Shown piece after piece: positions 17,327 to 26,201 of a DNA stretch of 64,000 bases (the stretch's first letter is position 1; every line of letters starts with the position of its first letter). A program made the translations under genes and the position numbers. A model generated the notes under the pieces. It was given only the letters and a program-made list of their open reading frames with translations, did no database searches and had not been told where the DNA came from. The stretch is from Paenibacillus sp. USDA918EY (lineage in GTDB: Bacteria > Bacillota > Bacilli > Paenibacillales > Paenibacillaceae), in assembly GCF_009870825.1 (NCBI RefSeq), contig NZ_WTWY01000021.1, positions 1 to 64,000 on the forward strand, in the 5' to 3' direction.

Positions 17327-17989
17327 TCATATGGCAGACTCCCTTGTCTGGTGAAAATGCCTGCTGAGCCAGCCCTCCAGAAGGCCAAGCAGCCCGTCGG
17401 CGATCAAGGCCAGAAGAATGGCGCCGATCCCGCCGATATAGATCATCTCGGGTTTGTTGACGCCGAGGCCGGATACGATCAGTTGGCCCAGGCCGCCGGC
17501 CCCGATCAGGGAAGCAAGCGTCGCCCAGCTGATGATGTACACGGTCGTAATCCGGATCCCCGACATGATGTAAGGGAGCGACAAAGGAAGCTGGATTTTC
17601 ATGATCGTTTGCACGGTGCTGTAGCCCATCCCTTTGGCGGAATTGAGCACGCCTCTGTCAACCGATTGGAAGCCGTCATATGTGTTGCGCAAAATCGGCA
17701 TTAACGAATAGAGAAGCAGCGCAAGGATCGCGGGCCTCATCCCGATGCCCATCAGCGGGATCAATATCGCCAGAAGCGCGAGGCTTGGCACCGTCTGAAA
17801 CAGGTTGGCGATAAAAAACACGACGCTGTTGATCCAGCCCACCCGGCTGTAAACGAGCAAAATCCCGATCGGCACGGCGATGATCGTCCCCAAAATAACC
17901 GCCGAAAACGAGATGGACAAATGCTCCTCCAGCGCCTTCAAAATGTCCGGATACCGCTCCGTAATAAAACTCAAGAATGCGTTCATCAT
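17327..17989 (-). CDS. opuCB: Osmoprotectant ABC transporter permease OpuCB
   Basis: About 220 residues with five or six membrane segments and the permease loop around SAKGMGYSTVQTIMKIQLPLS. Partner of OpuCD. The likely start is ATG at 17989, 6 bases after GAGAGGG; a GTG one codon earlier (17992) overlaps the opuCA stop. Either way the gene is coupled to opuCA. Confidence 0.85.
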   Translation of the reverse strand: MMNAFLSFITERYPDILKALEEHLSISFSAVILGTIIAVPIGILLVYSRVGWINSVVFFIANLFQTVPSLALLAILIPLMGIGMRPAILALLLYSLMPILRNTYDGFQSVDRGVLNSAKGMGYSTVQTIMKIQLPLSLPYIMSGIRITTVYIISWATLASLIGAGGLGQLIVSGLGVNKPEMIYIGGIGAILLALIADGLLGLLEGWLSRHFHQTRESAI

Positions 17990-19158
17990 CACTCACCCTC
18001 TCCACTGTCGGCGGAACGGCCGACCCCCGGGTATACCTCGGCCAAATGTTTGACGACGCTGCCCCTCGTTATGAGCCCGAGAAACCGGTTGCTGCTATCC
18101 ACGACGGGCAAATTGCTCAACTGGTGGCTGTCCATGATTTCAACCGCCTGCGCCAGCGTGCTGCCGGATGCGACGGAATAACGGACCGGCTGCATGACGT
18201 CCGCCACCGTTTTGCCTTCCTCCCCGTATTGGTCAAGCACGCGGTAGATGGAAACGGCGCCTTGAAGCTGCTTGTTCCGGTCCACGATGAGCAGGGAATC
18301 GACCCGCTTCATTTCCATCATTTTAATGGCTTCCGCCAGTCCCCGGCTCGGGAATACGGTCACCGGGTTCGTAATCATCACTTCGTCGACGAGCGGGATT
18401 TGATACGTGCTTTCGCTTTCGCCTTCGTCCTGAAGACGTTTTTGCCCGATGAAATTCCGAACGAAGTCGTTGGCGGGGTGACGAAGTATCGCATCCGGTT
18501 TGCCGATCTGAACCACTTCGCCCGCTTTCATCAGCACGATCGTATCCGCGATTTTGATCGCTTCGTCCATATCATGCGTCACGAAAATGATCGTTTTATG
18601 CAGCTCTTGCTGCAGCCGGATCAGTTCATCCTGCAGCTGCTCGCGGCTGATCGGATCCAGTGCGGAAAACGGTTCGTCCATCAGGATGATGTCCGGATCG
18701 GCCGCCAGGGCGCGCACGACGCCCACCCGCTGCTGCTGCCCGCCGCTTAGCTCCGACGGATAACGGGAGCCATAAACCGCATGGTCCAAGCCGACCATAT
18801 CCAGCAGCTCATTGACGGTCCGCTCGATTTTGTCCTTATCCCATTTTTTCAGGCGGGGAACGACGCCCACGTTTTTGGAAATGTTCATATGCGGAAACAG
18901 ACCGACGCTTTGAATGACGTAACCGATATTGCGCCGCAGTTCGACCGGATTCATCCCCGAAATGTCCTTGCCGTCGATGAGCACTCTGCCCGATGAAGGC
19001 GTATTGAGGGCATTGATCAGCTTCATCGTCGTCGATTTGCCGCAGCCGCTCGGCCCGATCAGAACGGTAATCTCGCCCTTTTTAAATTCCAGGTTGATGT
19101 CTTTGAGCGCGTGAAAGCCGTTATCGTAAACTTTGTTCACATGGTCCAGTACTATCAT
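17989..19158 (-). CDS. opuCA: Osmoprotectant ABC transporter ATP-binding protein OpuCA with two CBS domains
   Basis: 389 residues. The ATPase core shows Walker A GPSGCGKST (about 35-43), signature LSGGQQQR (about 137-144) and Walker B IILMDEP (about 156-162). Two CBS domains follow (about 255-310 and 315-370). In OpuA/OpuC systems these sense ionic strength or cyclic-di-AMP, which is expected here but not shown. ATG at 19158 follows AAAGGGG. First gene of opuCA-CB-CC-CD, the order found in B. subtilis. Confidence 0.9.
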   Translation of the reverse strand: MIVLDHVNKVYDNGFHALKDINLEFKKGEITVLIGPSGCGKSTTMKLINALNTPSSGRVLIDGKDISGMNPVELRRNIGYVIQSVGLFPHMNISKNVGVVPRLKKWDKDKIERTVNELLDMVGLDHAVYGSRYPSELSGGQQQRVGVVRALAADPDIILMDEPFSALDPISREQLQDELIRLQQELHKTIIFVTHDMDEAIKIADTIVLMKAGEVVQIGKPDAILRHPANDFVRNFIGQKRLQDEGESESTYQIPLVDEVMITNPVTVFPSRGLAEAIKMMEMKRVDSLLIVDRNKQLQGAVSIYRVLDQYGEEGKTVADVMQPVRYSVASGSTLAQAVEIMDSHQLSNLPVVDSSNRFLGLITRGSVVKHLAEVYPGVGRSADSGEGE

Positions 19159-19684
19159 TCAATCGCCCCTTTGCAAGCATTATCCATATTATGCGGAGCA
19201 TTCGGCATATCATCCGTGGGGGGAGTCAAAAAACTGCATGGGATACCCTTGATGACCTCTCAAAGATCATTTTCGGATCGTCCCCGCTTGCAGATATAGA
19301 AGTCATAGGAAGCCAATGACCGAAGTCGAAACATGAAAAGAGGTCAAGCGCATGTAAAATGGGGTGGAAAAATCCAAGAGGAAACCCAGAGGTTCTAAAC
19401 TGATCGAAAGCATAAATTCTTCGTTACGGCATCAGACTTGCATACCTTAACATTCCACCTTGATCTTAGCTATGTAATGCCCGCGCGAAAACGAAAAGCA
19501 TGCGCCCGCCAGGCGCATCTTTTCTGCCTTCCTAAAGCTGTAGTGCTGCTCCCCCCGACTTGAAACGAATGTGGCTATATGCGATTGCCATGCGTCCCCA
19601 CAGAAGAGAAGGCGCACCCGCAGTTATATGCTCCATGTATTTACCCATTTGGATCAAGGGTGAAACGCTTTTGGGCCATTTTTT
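19159..19684. other. 526-bp interval without a recognisable gene
   Basis: No open frame with a binding site or protein-like composition is seen on either strand. It must contain the opuC promoter, but no convincing -35/-10 pair was found near opuCA. The only clear structure is a perfect 7-bp hairpin ATGCGCC-CGCCA-GGCGCAT at 19500-19518. It is followed by CTTTTCT on the plus strand and GCTTTTCGTTTT on the minus strand, so it could end the upstream minus-strand UPF0316 transcript. Confidence 0.6.
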
Positions 19685-20200
19685 TTATTTTTTTGTGCCG
19701 CGGGTCCAAAATCCCCCATGAAGCAGCACCGGTTCCGTCACGACGATAAAGGCTTTCGGGTCCAGTTCCAGAATCGAATGATACAATTTTTTTTGATTTT
19801 TCCGTTTGGCCAGCACCTCAAACACGAGCCGGTGTCCGTCGCGCCCGCTTCCGATCCATGAAGTCACGCCGTACCCGTTGTCCCGCAGCGCGTTGGCCAT
19901 GTTGCTTTGCGGATCGTTGACGATGACCTTCATCGTAATATAACCGAGCGCGATTCGTCCTTCGATCCAGGAGCCGACCAACACCCCGAGCCCGTAACCG
20001 ACCGCATAAACGATCAAGCTGAGCGGCTGGTTGACGTATTTCAGCACGATGCTGAGACCCAGCACGTAGATCGTAATCTCAAACATGCTGAGCGCCGCCG
20101 CCAAATACTTTTGTCCTTTCAGCGTTAAAATCATGCGCAGCGTAAAAAACGAAACGTAGACGATTTGAATGACAAAAATGGCTGCCAGTATACCAAGCAT
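19685..20200 (-). CDS. UPF0316 (DUF2179-type) membrane protein
   Basis: 171 residues resembling B. subtilis YebE. Three hydrophobic segments fill about 1-85. A soluble C-terminal domain (about 88-160) then has the DUF2179 pattern seen in YitT-like proteins (ALRDNGYGVTSWIGSGRDGHR, here within one run). No biochemical function is established for this family. GAAGGAG lies ahead of the ATG. It stands alone between minD and the opuC cluster and is not part of the usual min-spoIVF order. Confidence 0.8.
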   Translation of the reverse strand: MLGILAAIFVIQIVYVSFFTLRMILTLKGQKYLAAALSMFEITIYVLGLSIVLKYVNQPLSLIVYAVGYGLGVLVGSWIEGRIALGYITMKVIVNDPQSNMANALRDNGYGVTSWIGSGRDGHRLVFEVLAKRKNQKKLYHSILELDPKAFIVVTEPVLLHGGFWTRGTKK

Positions 20201-20312
20201 CTCGGATCAACTCCTTCTATCAGTTCCGGCAAGGTATTGCTTGTCAAAAAAACCTCTATTCAAGTAACTTAACCTGATTCAAAGCTTGGTTATACATCAA
20301 AGAAGGGCAAAA

Positions 20313-20346
20313 ATAAAAAAACTCTCCCGCGATTTGCGAGAGAGTC
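20313..20346 (-). terminator. Terminator after minD
   Basis: Minus-strand ACTCTCTCGC-AAATC-GCGGGAGAGT hairpin followed by TTTTTTTATTTTT, about 20 bases past the minD stop. It ends the DUF4321-maf-radC-mreBCD-minCD transcript. Confidence 0.9.
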
Positions 20347-20364
20347 CTCTTCACCGGCAGGCTA

Positions 20365-21159
20365 TTAGCCCATGCCGAAAATCTTTTTGAATTTTGAAAA
20401 CATGCCTTTTTTCTGATCCAAATGCATCAGCGGCACCGTATCCCCCAAAATGCGGCGGGCGATGTTGCGGTAGGCGATAGCCGCCCGCGAATCGGGATTC
20501 ATCACCGTCGGCTCGCCGCTGTTCGCCGCTTTGATGACATGCTCGTCATCGGGCACGATCCCGATCAGATCGATGTTCAGCACCTGGATGACGTCCTCGA
20601 TGTCGAGCATATCCCCTGTCTTCACCAAATTCGGACGAATGCGGTTGACGACAAGCTTCGGCGAACCGATCTCGGAGCTTTCAAGCAGCCCGATCACCCG
20701 GTCCGCGTCGCGCACGGCCGCGTTTTCCGGCGTCGTCACGACGATCGCCTTGTCCGCGCCGGCGATGGCGTTTTTGAACCCTTGCTCGATCCCTGCGGGA
20801 CAGTCGATAATGACGTATTCATACTCTTTTTTCAGCTCTAAAACGATGTCTTTGACCTGCTCTGGCGACACGGCGTTTTTATCCTTCGTCTGGGCGGCCG
20901 GCAGCATATACAGCTCATCGAAACGTTTGTCCTTTACAAGCGCTTGATTCAAACGGCAGCGTCCTTCCGCAACGTCGACCAAATCGTAAATGATCCGGTT
21001 TTCAAGGCCCATGACCACGTCCAAATTGCGGAGGCCGATATCCGTATCCACCAGACAGACCTTTTTGCCAAGCAGTGCAAGCGCAGTCCCGATGTTGGCC
21101 GATGTGGTGGTTTTTCCGACACCGCCTTTACCGGAAGTAACGACAATAGCCTCTCCCAT
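20365..21159 (-). CDS. minD: Septum site-determining ATPase MinD
   Basis: 264 residues. The deviant Walker A motif KGGVGKTT sits at residues 11-18. Switch regions follow (DTDIGLRNLDVV near 40; DCPAGIEQGF near 119). An amphipathic membrane-targeting helix ends the protein (KGMFSKFKKIFGMG). MinD recruits MinC to the membrane to block polar septation. ATG at 21159 lies 6 bases after the minC stop, with AAAGGGGTG inside the end of minC. Confidence 0.96.
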   Translation of the reverse strand: MGEAIVVTSGKGGVGKTTTSANIGTALALLGKKVCLVDTDIGLRNLDVVMGLENRIIYDLVDVAEGRCRLNQALVKDKRFDELYMLPAAQTKDKNAVSPEQVKDIVLELKKEYEYVIIDCPAGIEQGFKNAIAGADKAIVVTTPENAAVRDADRVIGLLESSEIGSPKLVVNRIRPNLVKTGDMLDIEDVIQVLNIDLIGIVPDDEHVIKAANSGEPTVMNPDSRAAIAYRNIARRILGDTVPLMHLDQKKGMFSKFKKIFGMG

Positions 21160-21164
21160 GTGTG

Positions 21165-21821
21165 CTACACCCCTTTAAACACGTTAAAATCAGGCCGCAA
21201 GCGTACAATATTGCTGATTTTGTCGATTTGCATGGCGCCGTTCTGTAAAAAAGCGAATTCCATGCTGGTTTCGCGCGTCTCCCATTCATCGGGCGGACGG
21301 CTGATTTGTTCCGCGATCCGAAGCTGCGTCGGGGCAAAATGGGATGCGGCGATGATCGATTCCTCGTTGCCGTCCACCCCGGCATGCGCCATGCCGCGCA
21401 AAGCCCCGAGTATGTAAATATCCCCCGTGCACAAAATGCTGCCGCCCGGGTTTACGTCCCCCAAAAAAAGCAGGTCCCCCTGATGGCGGAGCACTTGGCC
21501 GGATCTTACCATGCCGCACATGATCTTGTAAGGCGGAGCTTGCGCCTGCTCGGGTTCGGGATATTCGATCGAGCGGATGAGCAAATTCCCCTTTTGCTTC
21601 AAAATGTCGAGCATGCGCTGCTTCTCGTCTTCCGTAATCCTTCTTGATCCTAATTTGACATCCACGTGAATGATCGGACCGGTCAAAATATTTTGATGGC
21701 TGTGCTCCAGCTTGAACCGGAGTTCGCCAAGCAGTTCCTCATATTCGCATTCATCGTCAAGCAGGAATACCAGGCCATCTTTGATGCCCTTAATCGTGAC
21801 GTGATTCGATTTTACTGCCAT
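21165..21821 (-). CDS. minC: Septum formation inhibitor MinC
   Basis: 218 residues. The N-terminal MinC_N domain (about 1-100) acts on FtsZ. The C-terminal right-handed beta-helix (about 110-205) has the diagnostic RSGQxLxxxGDLxxLGDVNPGG pattern, then AGVDGNEES, and binds MinD. It is partner and immediate neighbour of minD. The ATG follows a GGGGGGA run. Confidence 0.93.
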   Translation of the reverse strand: MAVKSNHVTIKGIKDGLVFLLDDECEYEELLGELRFKLEHSHQNILTGPIIHVDVKLGSRRITEDEKQRMLDILKQKGNLLIRSIEYPEPEQAQAPPYKIMCGMVRSGQVLRHQGDLLFLGDVNPGGSILCTGDIYILGALRGMAHAGVDGNEESIIAASHFAPTQLRIAEQISRPPDEWETRETSMEFAFLQNGAMQIDKISNIVRLRPDFNVFKGV

Positions 21822-21899
21822 GCCTGTCCCCCCTATCCCATTACATTTCGCCTTCGGACGGCAAAGTTCCTGCCGGAAAGGAAAAATGGCGTATGAGAC

Positions 21900-22430
21900 T
21901 TACGCCGCCTTTTCTTTTTTCTCACGACTAGCAATCTTTTCTAGCTGTTTTCGCAAAGGAACGTAAATGATAAGCCCGAACACGAAATGAAGCACAAGGT
22001 CGGGGAGAATGTGGTGCAGCAAATTCCAGTCATAAGTCACTTGCGTGAGCGAGAACAACCGGTATATCCCGTACAGCATGCTGTCGAACAACAGGCTGCC
22101 CAGAATGACGACCGTCATCATGACGGGCATCGGCGCCCGCCGGACGCGGAAAATGAAGCCCATAATATAGGTGGAAAAACCCATTACCAAAGAATAACTG
22201 CCGATCATATCGCCGTAAAAAACCACGTCATGAAGCATGCCGAAAATGATGCCGAGAACCAAAGCGGTATGGCGGTTATGGTAAATCGAAACGAACAGCA
22301 ACACGATAAATACGAGATTGGGCGCAAGAATGCTCTGCCAAGAACCCGGCAAAAGCCACGGGACCAAGGTGCCTTCCAGGATAAACAGCAGAAACAGCAG
22401 CAGAAGAAGGACTTGCTTTCGCATCTTCAT
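21900..22430 (-). CDS. mreD: Rod shape-determining membrane protein MreD
   Basis: 176 residues with five or six hydrophobic segments and a short cytosolic Lys/Arg-rich tail (KQLEKIASREKKEK). A component of the elongasome with MreB, MreC and RodA/PBP2. Start ATG at 22430 overlaps the TAA stop of mreC by one base and its CGGAGG lies inside mreC; a longer frame to 22475 is rejected. Confidence 0.9.
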   Translation of the reverse strand: MKMRKQVLLLLLFLLFILEGTLVPWLLPGSWQSILAPNLVFIVLLFVSIYHNRHTALVLGIIFGMLHDVVFYGDMIGSYSLVMGFSTYIMGFIFRVRRAPMPVMMTVVILGSLLFDSMLYGIYRLFSLTQVTYDWNLLHHILPDLVLHFVFGLIIYVPLRKQLEKIASREKKEKAA

Positions 22431-23302
22431 TACTTCGGAGCCTCCGGCGTAAAGACGACGAACAGCTGCTTCCAATCCTGGAATTCGGCCGCTGGCTTAA
22501 TCGTTGCCGTTTTTGTTTTGCCGAACTTGCTTTCCTGCACGCTCAGCACTTTACCGATAATCAATCCCCGAGGATATTTGTCCGTATCGCCCAAAGAGAC
22601 GATGGTGTCATCCTTTTTAATCGGATCATCCTGTTTGATCTGGGTCATGAGCAGCGTCTTCGTCGTCTCGTCATAACTTTCGACGATGCCGAAGGTTTGA
22701 TGATTGTTCATCGACGTCGCCGCAATCCCGTTCGAATTCGGGTCCTTGGCGTCCATGGCCGTAATCAGCTTCACCGTCGAGGTGAAATTGCTGACATGGC
22801 TGATCACGCCGACCATGCCGTCGATGGAAATGACCGACTGCCCTACCTTGACGCCATCTCGTTCGCCGAGGTCAATGACCAAGGTTTTATTGACCACATC
22901 CGCATTCACGCTGATGACTTGAGCGATATGATAGGAATAATTGAATTTATTTTTTTGCTGTTCCGTGAAATTCAAATCTTCCATAAGCTCTTTATTCTTC
23001 TGTTCGATAAAATTATAGTTCGCTTTCTCTCTTGTATATTGGGCCAATGCAATTTTCAATTGTTCATTTTCCTTGTATATCTCTCGCATATTCCCGATAT
23101 CTTTAAACAAGCCCGCTATGTATCCAGCGGGCTTATAAATGATGTTTTGGACAAAACCGACAGTATCCCTCAAAAACTTTTCGGGCAAGGACAGCGTAGC
23201 CCTCGGTCCGAGCGTGAAACCCATCAGTGCGATAAACATAACAAGGGCGATCAAAATGACAAATAAGCGTTTGTTTCCAAGCAGCTTAAACAGTTTCAAC
23301 AC
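22430..23302 (-). CDS. mreC: Rod shape-determining protein MreC
   Basis: 290 residues. A short cytosolic N-terminus and one transmembrane helix (about 12-31) are followed by a coiled coil (about 65-115). Two beta domains then start around ISVNADVVNKTLVIDLGERDG, which is unmistakably MreC. It scaffolds the peptidoglycan elongation complex outside the membrane. It follows mreB after a 56-bp gap and overlaps mreD. Confidence 0.93.
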   Translation of the reverse strand: MLKLFKLLGNKRLFVILIALVMFIALMGFTLGPRATLSLPEKFLRDTVGFVQNIIYKPAGYIAGLFKDIGNMREIYKENEQLKIALAQYTREKANYNFIEQKNKELMEDLNFTEQQKNKFNYSYHIAQVISVNADVVNKTLVIDLGERDGVKVGQSVISIDGMVGVISHVSNFTSTVKLITAMDAKDPNSNGIAATSMNNHQTFGIVESYDETTKTLLMTQIKQDDPIKKDDTIVSLGDTDKYPRGLIIGKVLSVQESKFGKTKTATIKPAAEFQDWKQLFVVFTPEAPK

Positions 23303-23358
23303 CCTCTAACTCTACTGATTTCTCTCCCAATATCAGGGGTTGACCCACAATTTCCGGC

Positions 23359-24393
23359 TTAGCGCTTCGAGCGCACCGCCGAGCTGCTGCGGGATTTGAA
23401 CAAATGAATGTTTTCAAGCGCTTTGCCTGTGCCGATGGCGACGCAGTCCAGCGGATTTTCGGCAACGATCACCGGCATGCCGGTTTCTTCCGCAAGCAGC
23501 TTGTCCAGGTTGCGCAGCAAAGCGCCGCCGCCCGTAAGCACGATTCCGCGGTCCATAATGTCCGCAGCCAGCTCCGGCGGGCATTTCTCCAAGGTTACCT
23601 TCACGGCTTCGACAATGGCGTTCACCGTATCGGAAAGAGCTTCACTGATTTCGTCGGACGTAATCGTGATCGTCTTCGGCAAGCCGGTAACCAGGTCGCG
23701 GCCGCGGATTTCGCTTGTTTCCACCTGCTCCAGCGGCAGCGCGGAGCCGATTTCCATTTTGAGCTGTTCGGACGTTCTTTCCCCGATCATCAGGTTGTAT
23801 TGGCGTTTGATGTACTGGATGATCGATTCATCCATTTCATCGCCAGCCACGCGCACGGAGCGGCTCGTTACGATCCCGCCAAGCGAAATGACGGCCACTT
23901 CCGTCGTACCGCCGCCGATGTCGACGACCATGCTCCCTGTCGGCTCCCATACCGGAAGGTCGGCGCCGATGGCTGCCGCAAACGGCTCTTCAATGGTATA
24001 GGCTTCGCGCGCTCCGGCCTGCTTCGTCGCATCCTCCACCGCGCGCTGTTCGACGGCCGTAATGCCGGAAGGCACGCACACCATCACGTTCGGATGGCGC
24101 TGGAACATCGAGCGCTGTTTTTGAGCTTGACGGATAAAATATTTAATCATGGTTGCCGTCGTGTCGAAATCGGCGATGACGCCGTCTTTCATCGGACGGA
24201 TGGCACGAATGTTGCCCGGCGTGCGGCCGATCATTTTTTTAGCAGATTCGCCGACGGCCTCGATGCTTTTCGTATCCGTACGGATCGCAACAACCGAAGG
24301 TTCTCTTACGACAATTCCTTTTCCACGGACGTAAACAAGCGTATTCGCCGTCCCCAAGTCAATTCCCAAATCTTTCGTGAAGCTCCCTAACAT
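23359..24393 (-). CDS. mreB: Cell shape-determining actin homologue MreB
   Basis: 344 residues. Actin-type ATPase motifs: DLGTANT (11-17), an IDxGGGTTE phosphate-2 loop (VVDIGGGTTEVAV near 160) and the adenosine motif LTGGGALL near 287. It forms membrane filaments that orient lateral wall synthesis. Length is standard. Its ATG has AAAGGGAGA upstream, and radC ends 39 bases before it. Confidence 0.96.
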   Translation of the reverse strand: MLGSFTKDLGIDLGTANTLVYVRGKGIVVREPSVVAIRTDTKSIEAVGESAKKMIGRTPGNIRAIRPMKDGVIADFDTTATMIKYFIRQAQKQRSMFQRHPNVMVCVPSGITAVEQRAVEDATKQAGAREAYTIEEPFAAAIGADLPVWEPTGSMVVDIGGGTTEVAVISLGGIVTSRSVRVAGDEMDESIIQYIKRQYNLMIGERTSEQLKMEIGSALPLEQVETSEIRGRDLVTGLPKTITITSDEISEALSDTVNAIVEAVKVTLEKCPPELAADIMDRGIVLTGGGALLRNLDKLLAEETGMPVIVAENPLDCVAIGTGKALENIHLFKSRSSSAVRSKR

Positions 24394-24432
24394 GCTGTAA
24401 TCTCCCTTTCCTTGTCAATCTCAACTATTATA

Positions 24433-25122
24433 TTACATCAAGCCTTGCTCCTTCAAACTGACGAATTCCCCGTCGCCGATTATCAAATGATCCAGCACTT
24501 CGATCCCCACGATTTCTCCCGCTTCCTTCAGTCTTGAAGTGAGGGAAATGTCTTCGGGGCTTGGGGCCGGATCGCCGCTCGGATGGTTGTGTGCGCACAG
24601 GATCGAAGCGCTGCTGCGCTTGATCGCGGCGCGGAACACCTCGCGCGGGTGGACGATGGAGGCATTCAAGCTGCCGATTGAAAGCGTCTCTTGAGCAATA
24701 ATGTGATTTTTCGTATTTAAAAACAGACAAACAAAATGTTCTTTTTGCAAGTAACGCAGCTGCTCCATAAGCACGTCCGCCGCATCGCGCGGACTGCGGA
24801 TGACGACGGGCTCGTCCATGCGGGTCCGGGCCAGGCGCTGCCCAAGCTCGATTCCGGCTTTCAGCTGGACGGCTTTGGCGCTGCCGATGCCTTTGATGGC
24901 CATCAATTCCTCGGCGCTCATGTCCACAAGCCGGCGCATGCTGCCGACCTGCTGCAAAATGCGCTGCGCCAAATGGATCGCGGACTCCTGCTTCGTTCCC
25001 GTCCGCAGCAAAATGGCGAGAAGTTCAGCGTTGCTTAAAGCGCTGGCCCCATACTGCAGCATGCGTTCTCTCGGTCGTTCCTGATGGGGGATGTCGCGCA
25101 GCATATACAATTGCGGCTCCAT
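24433..25122 (-). CDS. radC: RadC/JAMM domain protein
   Basis: 229 residues. An N-terminal helix-hairpin-helix region (about 40-80, IKGIGSAKAVQLKAGIE) is followed by an MPN+/JAMM metalloprotease-like domain with HNHPSGDPAPS near 177 and the upstream Glu/Ser pattern. The link to DNA repair is historical and doubtful; the true role is unknown. It sits between maf and mreB as in B. subtilis. Confidence 0.93.
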   Translation of the reverse strand: MEPQLYMLRDIPHQERPRERMLQYGASALSNAELLAILLRTGTKQESAIHLAQRILQQVGSMRRLVDMSAEELMAIKGIGSAKAVQLKAGIELGQRLARTRMDEPVVIRSPRDAADVLMEQLRYLQKEHFVCLFLNTKNHIIAQETLSIGSLNASIVHPREVFRAAIKRSSASILCAHNHPSGDPAPSPEDISLTSRLKEAGEIVGIEVLDHLIIGDGEFVSLKEQGLM

Positions 25123-25161
25123 AATTCCCCTACTTTCCTTTCACTCAAATCTCATCCACGT

Positions 25162-25764
25162 TCAAAGGACGTCGATCCCGAATTCCGACAACATGTCGCT
25201 CAGCAGCGAAACGGGCAAACCGACGACGGTAAAATAACAGCCCTCGATGCTTTCGACGAGCGTGGAACCGAGGCCTTGAATGCCGTAAGCCCCCGCTTTG
25301 TCGCGAGGTTCGCCGCTTCGGATATAGGCTTCGATCTTCGCGTCCGTCAGCTCCTTCATGACGACCCGCGTCATTTTGTGCCGAACGAGCGATTGTCCCG
25401 TAGCCGCGTCTATGCAAGCAACGCCCGTATATACTTGATGGATTCTCCCCTGCAACGATTTCAGCATGCGAAAGGCGTCCGCATCGTCAGCAGGTTTGCC
25501 GAGGACTTGGTCCCCGAGCACGACGATCGTGTCGCTTCCGACGATGACCGCATCTTCGGACGGGCCGCCGATTTGCTCGTAAACGGCTTTGGCTTTGCGA
25601 AGCGACAAACCTTCTACGATCTGATCGGGGGTCCAGTCGGTTGGAGTATGTTCATCGGCATGGCTCGGATGAATCTCGTACGGAATATGTAGAGAAGCGA
25701 TCAGCTCCTGCCTTCTGGGTGAGGTAGATGCCAGGACGACCCGGCGCGAATGGTTTGATTTCAA
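25162..25764 (-). CDS. maf: Maf nucleotide pyrophosphatase
   Basis: 200 residues. The N-terminal LASTSPRRQELI (about 11-22) and the central GSDTIVVLGDQVLGKP are Maf signatures. Maf enzymes hydrolyse dTTP/UTP or modified nucleoside triphosphates, preventing their incorporation. Overexpression in B. subtilis inhibits septation. ATG at 25764 follows AAAGGA. Part of the maf-radC-mre-min operon. Confidence 0.94.
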   Translation of the reverse strand: MKSNHSRRVVLASTSPRRQELIASLHIPYEIHPSHADEHTPTDWTPDQIVEGLSLRKAKAVYEQIGGPSEDAVIVGSDTIVVLGDQVLGKPADDADAFRMLKSLQGRIHQVYTGVACIDAATGQSLVRHKMTRVVMKELTDAKIEAYIRSGEPRDKAGAYGIQGLGSTLVESIEGCYFTVVGLPVSLLSDMLSEFGIDVL

Positions 25765-25789
25765 TGAAAGGATCTCCTTTGTCTTGTAG

Positions 25790-26032
25790 TTACAGCCTGC
25801 GATACAGCCACACGGAGACGATGATGCCGATCAAACTCAGCAGGCTCATTTTGAATTTAATGGTGATGTCGTAGCTGATAATGTCCAAATTAGCTTGCGG
25901 AGACCACTCCAGCTTCGTGGAAGCGGTCAGAAAGGAGAGGGCTTGTACAGGTTCCAGGGCCTTTGCGATCCAAGCACCCGCCAGCCAGCCAAGCAGCAAA
26001 AACAAGAGCAGTATACCTACGTTTTTTTTCAT
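25790..26032 (-). CDS. DUF4321 small membrane protein
   Basis: 80 residues with two hydrophobic segments (about 4-24 and 58-77) and a short extracytoplasmic loop between them, consistent with the DUF4321 family often found next to maf in Bacillales. No function is known. The preferred start is ATG at 26032, just after GGGAAGAGAAGG; a longer version to 26065 runs back toward the promoter region and is less likely. First gene downstream of the promoter for the maf-radC-mreBCD-minCD group. Confidence 0.75.
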   Translation of the reverse strand: MKKNVGILLLFLLLGWLAGAWIAKALEPVQALSFLTASTKLEWSPQANLDIISYDITIKFKMSLLSLIGIIVSVWLYRRL

Positions 26033-26068
26033 CCTTCTCTTCCCTCGCCATAATTTGACACCCAATTT

Positions 26069-26097
26069 ATTATACGGTTATTTGAACGGCAATACAA
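26069..26097 (-). promoter_or_regulatory. Sigma-A promoter for the DUF4321-maf-radC-mreBCD-minCD operon
   Basis: Minus-strand TTGTAT (26092-26097), 17-base spacer and perfect TATAAT (26069-26074), about 37 bases before the DUF4321 start. No terminator was noticed between here and minD, so one transcript of about 5.7 kb is plausible. Confidence 0.7.
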
Positions 26098-26102
26098 ACA
26101 GA

Positions 26103-26142
26103 AATCCGGCATGGGGAACTATTTCCAATTCCGTGCCGGATG
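26103..26142 (-). terminator. Possible terminator of the spoIIB-like gene
   Basis: Stem ATCCGGCA...TGCCGGAT with a few further pairs and a large loop, followed on the minus strand by TTCTGTTTG. It lies 60 bases past the spoIIB-like stop and directly ahead of the next promoter. The U-tract is imperfect. Confidence 0.5.
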
Positions 26143-26201
26143 CGCTCTGTTACTTGAATTTTTGGGCATACAAACTCCTTCATGCGCTTCAAACGCGGTA
26201 C

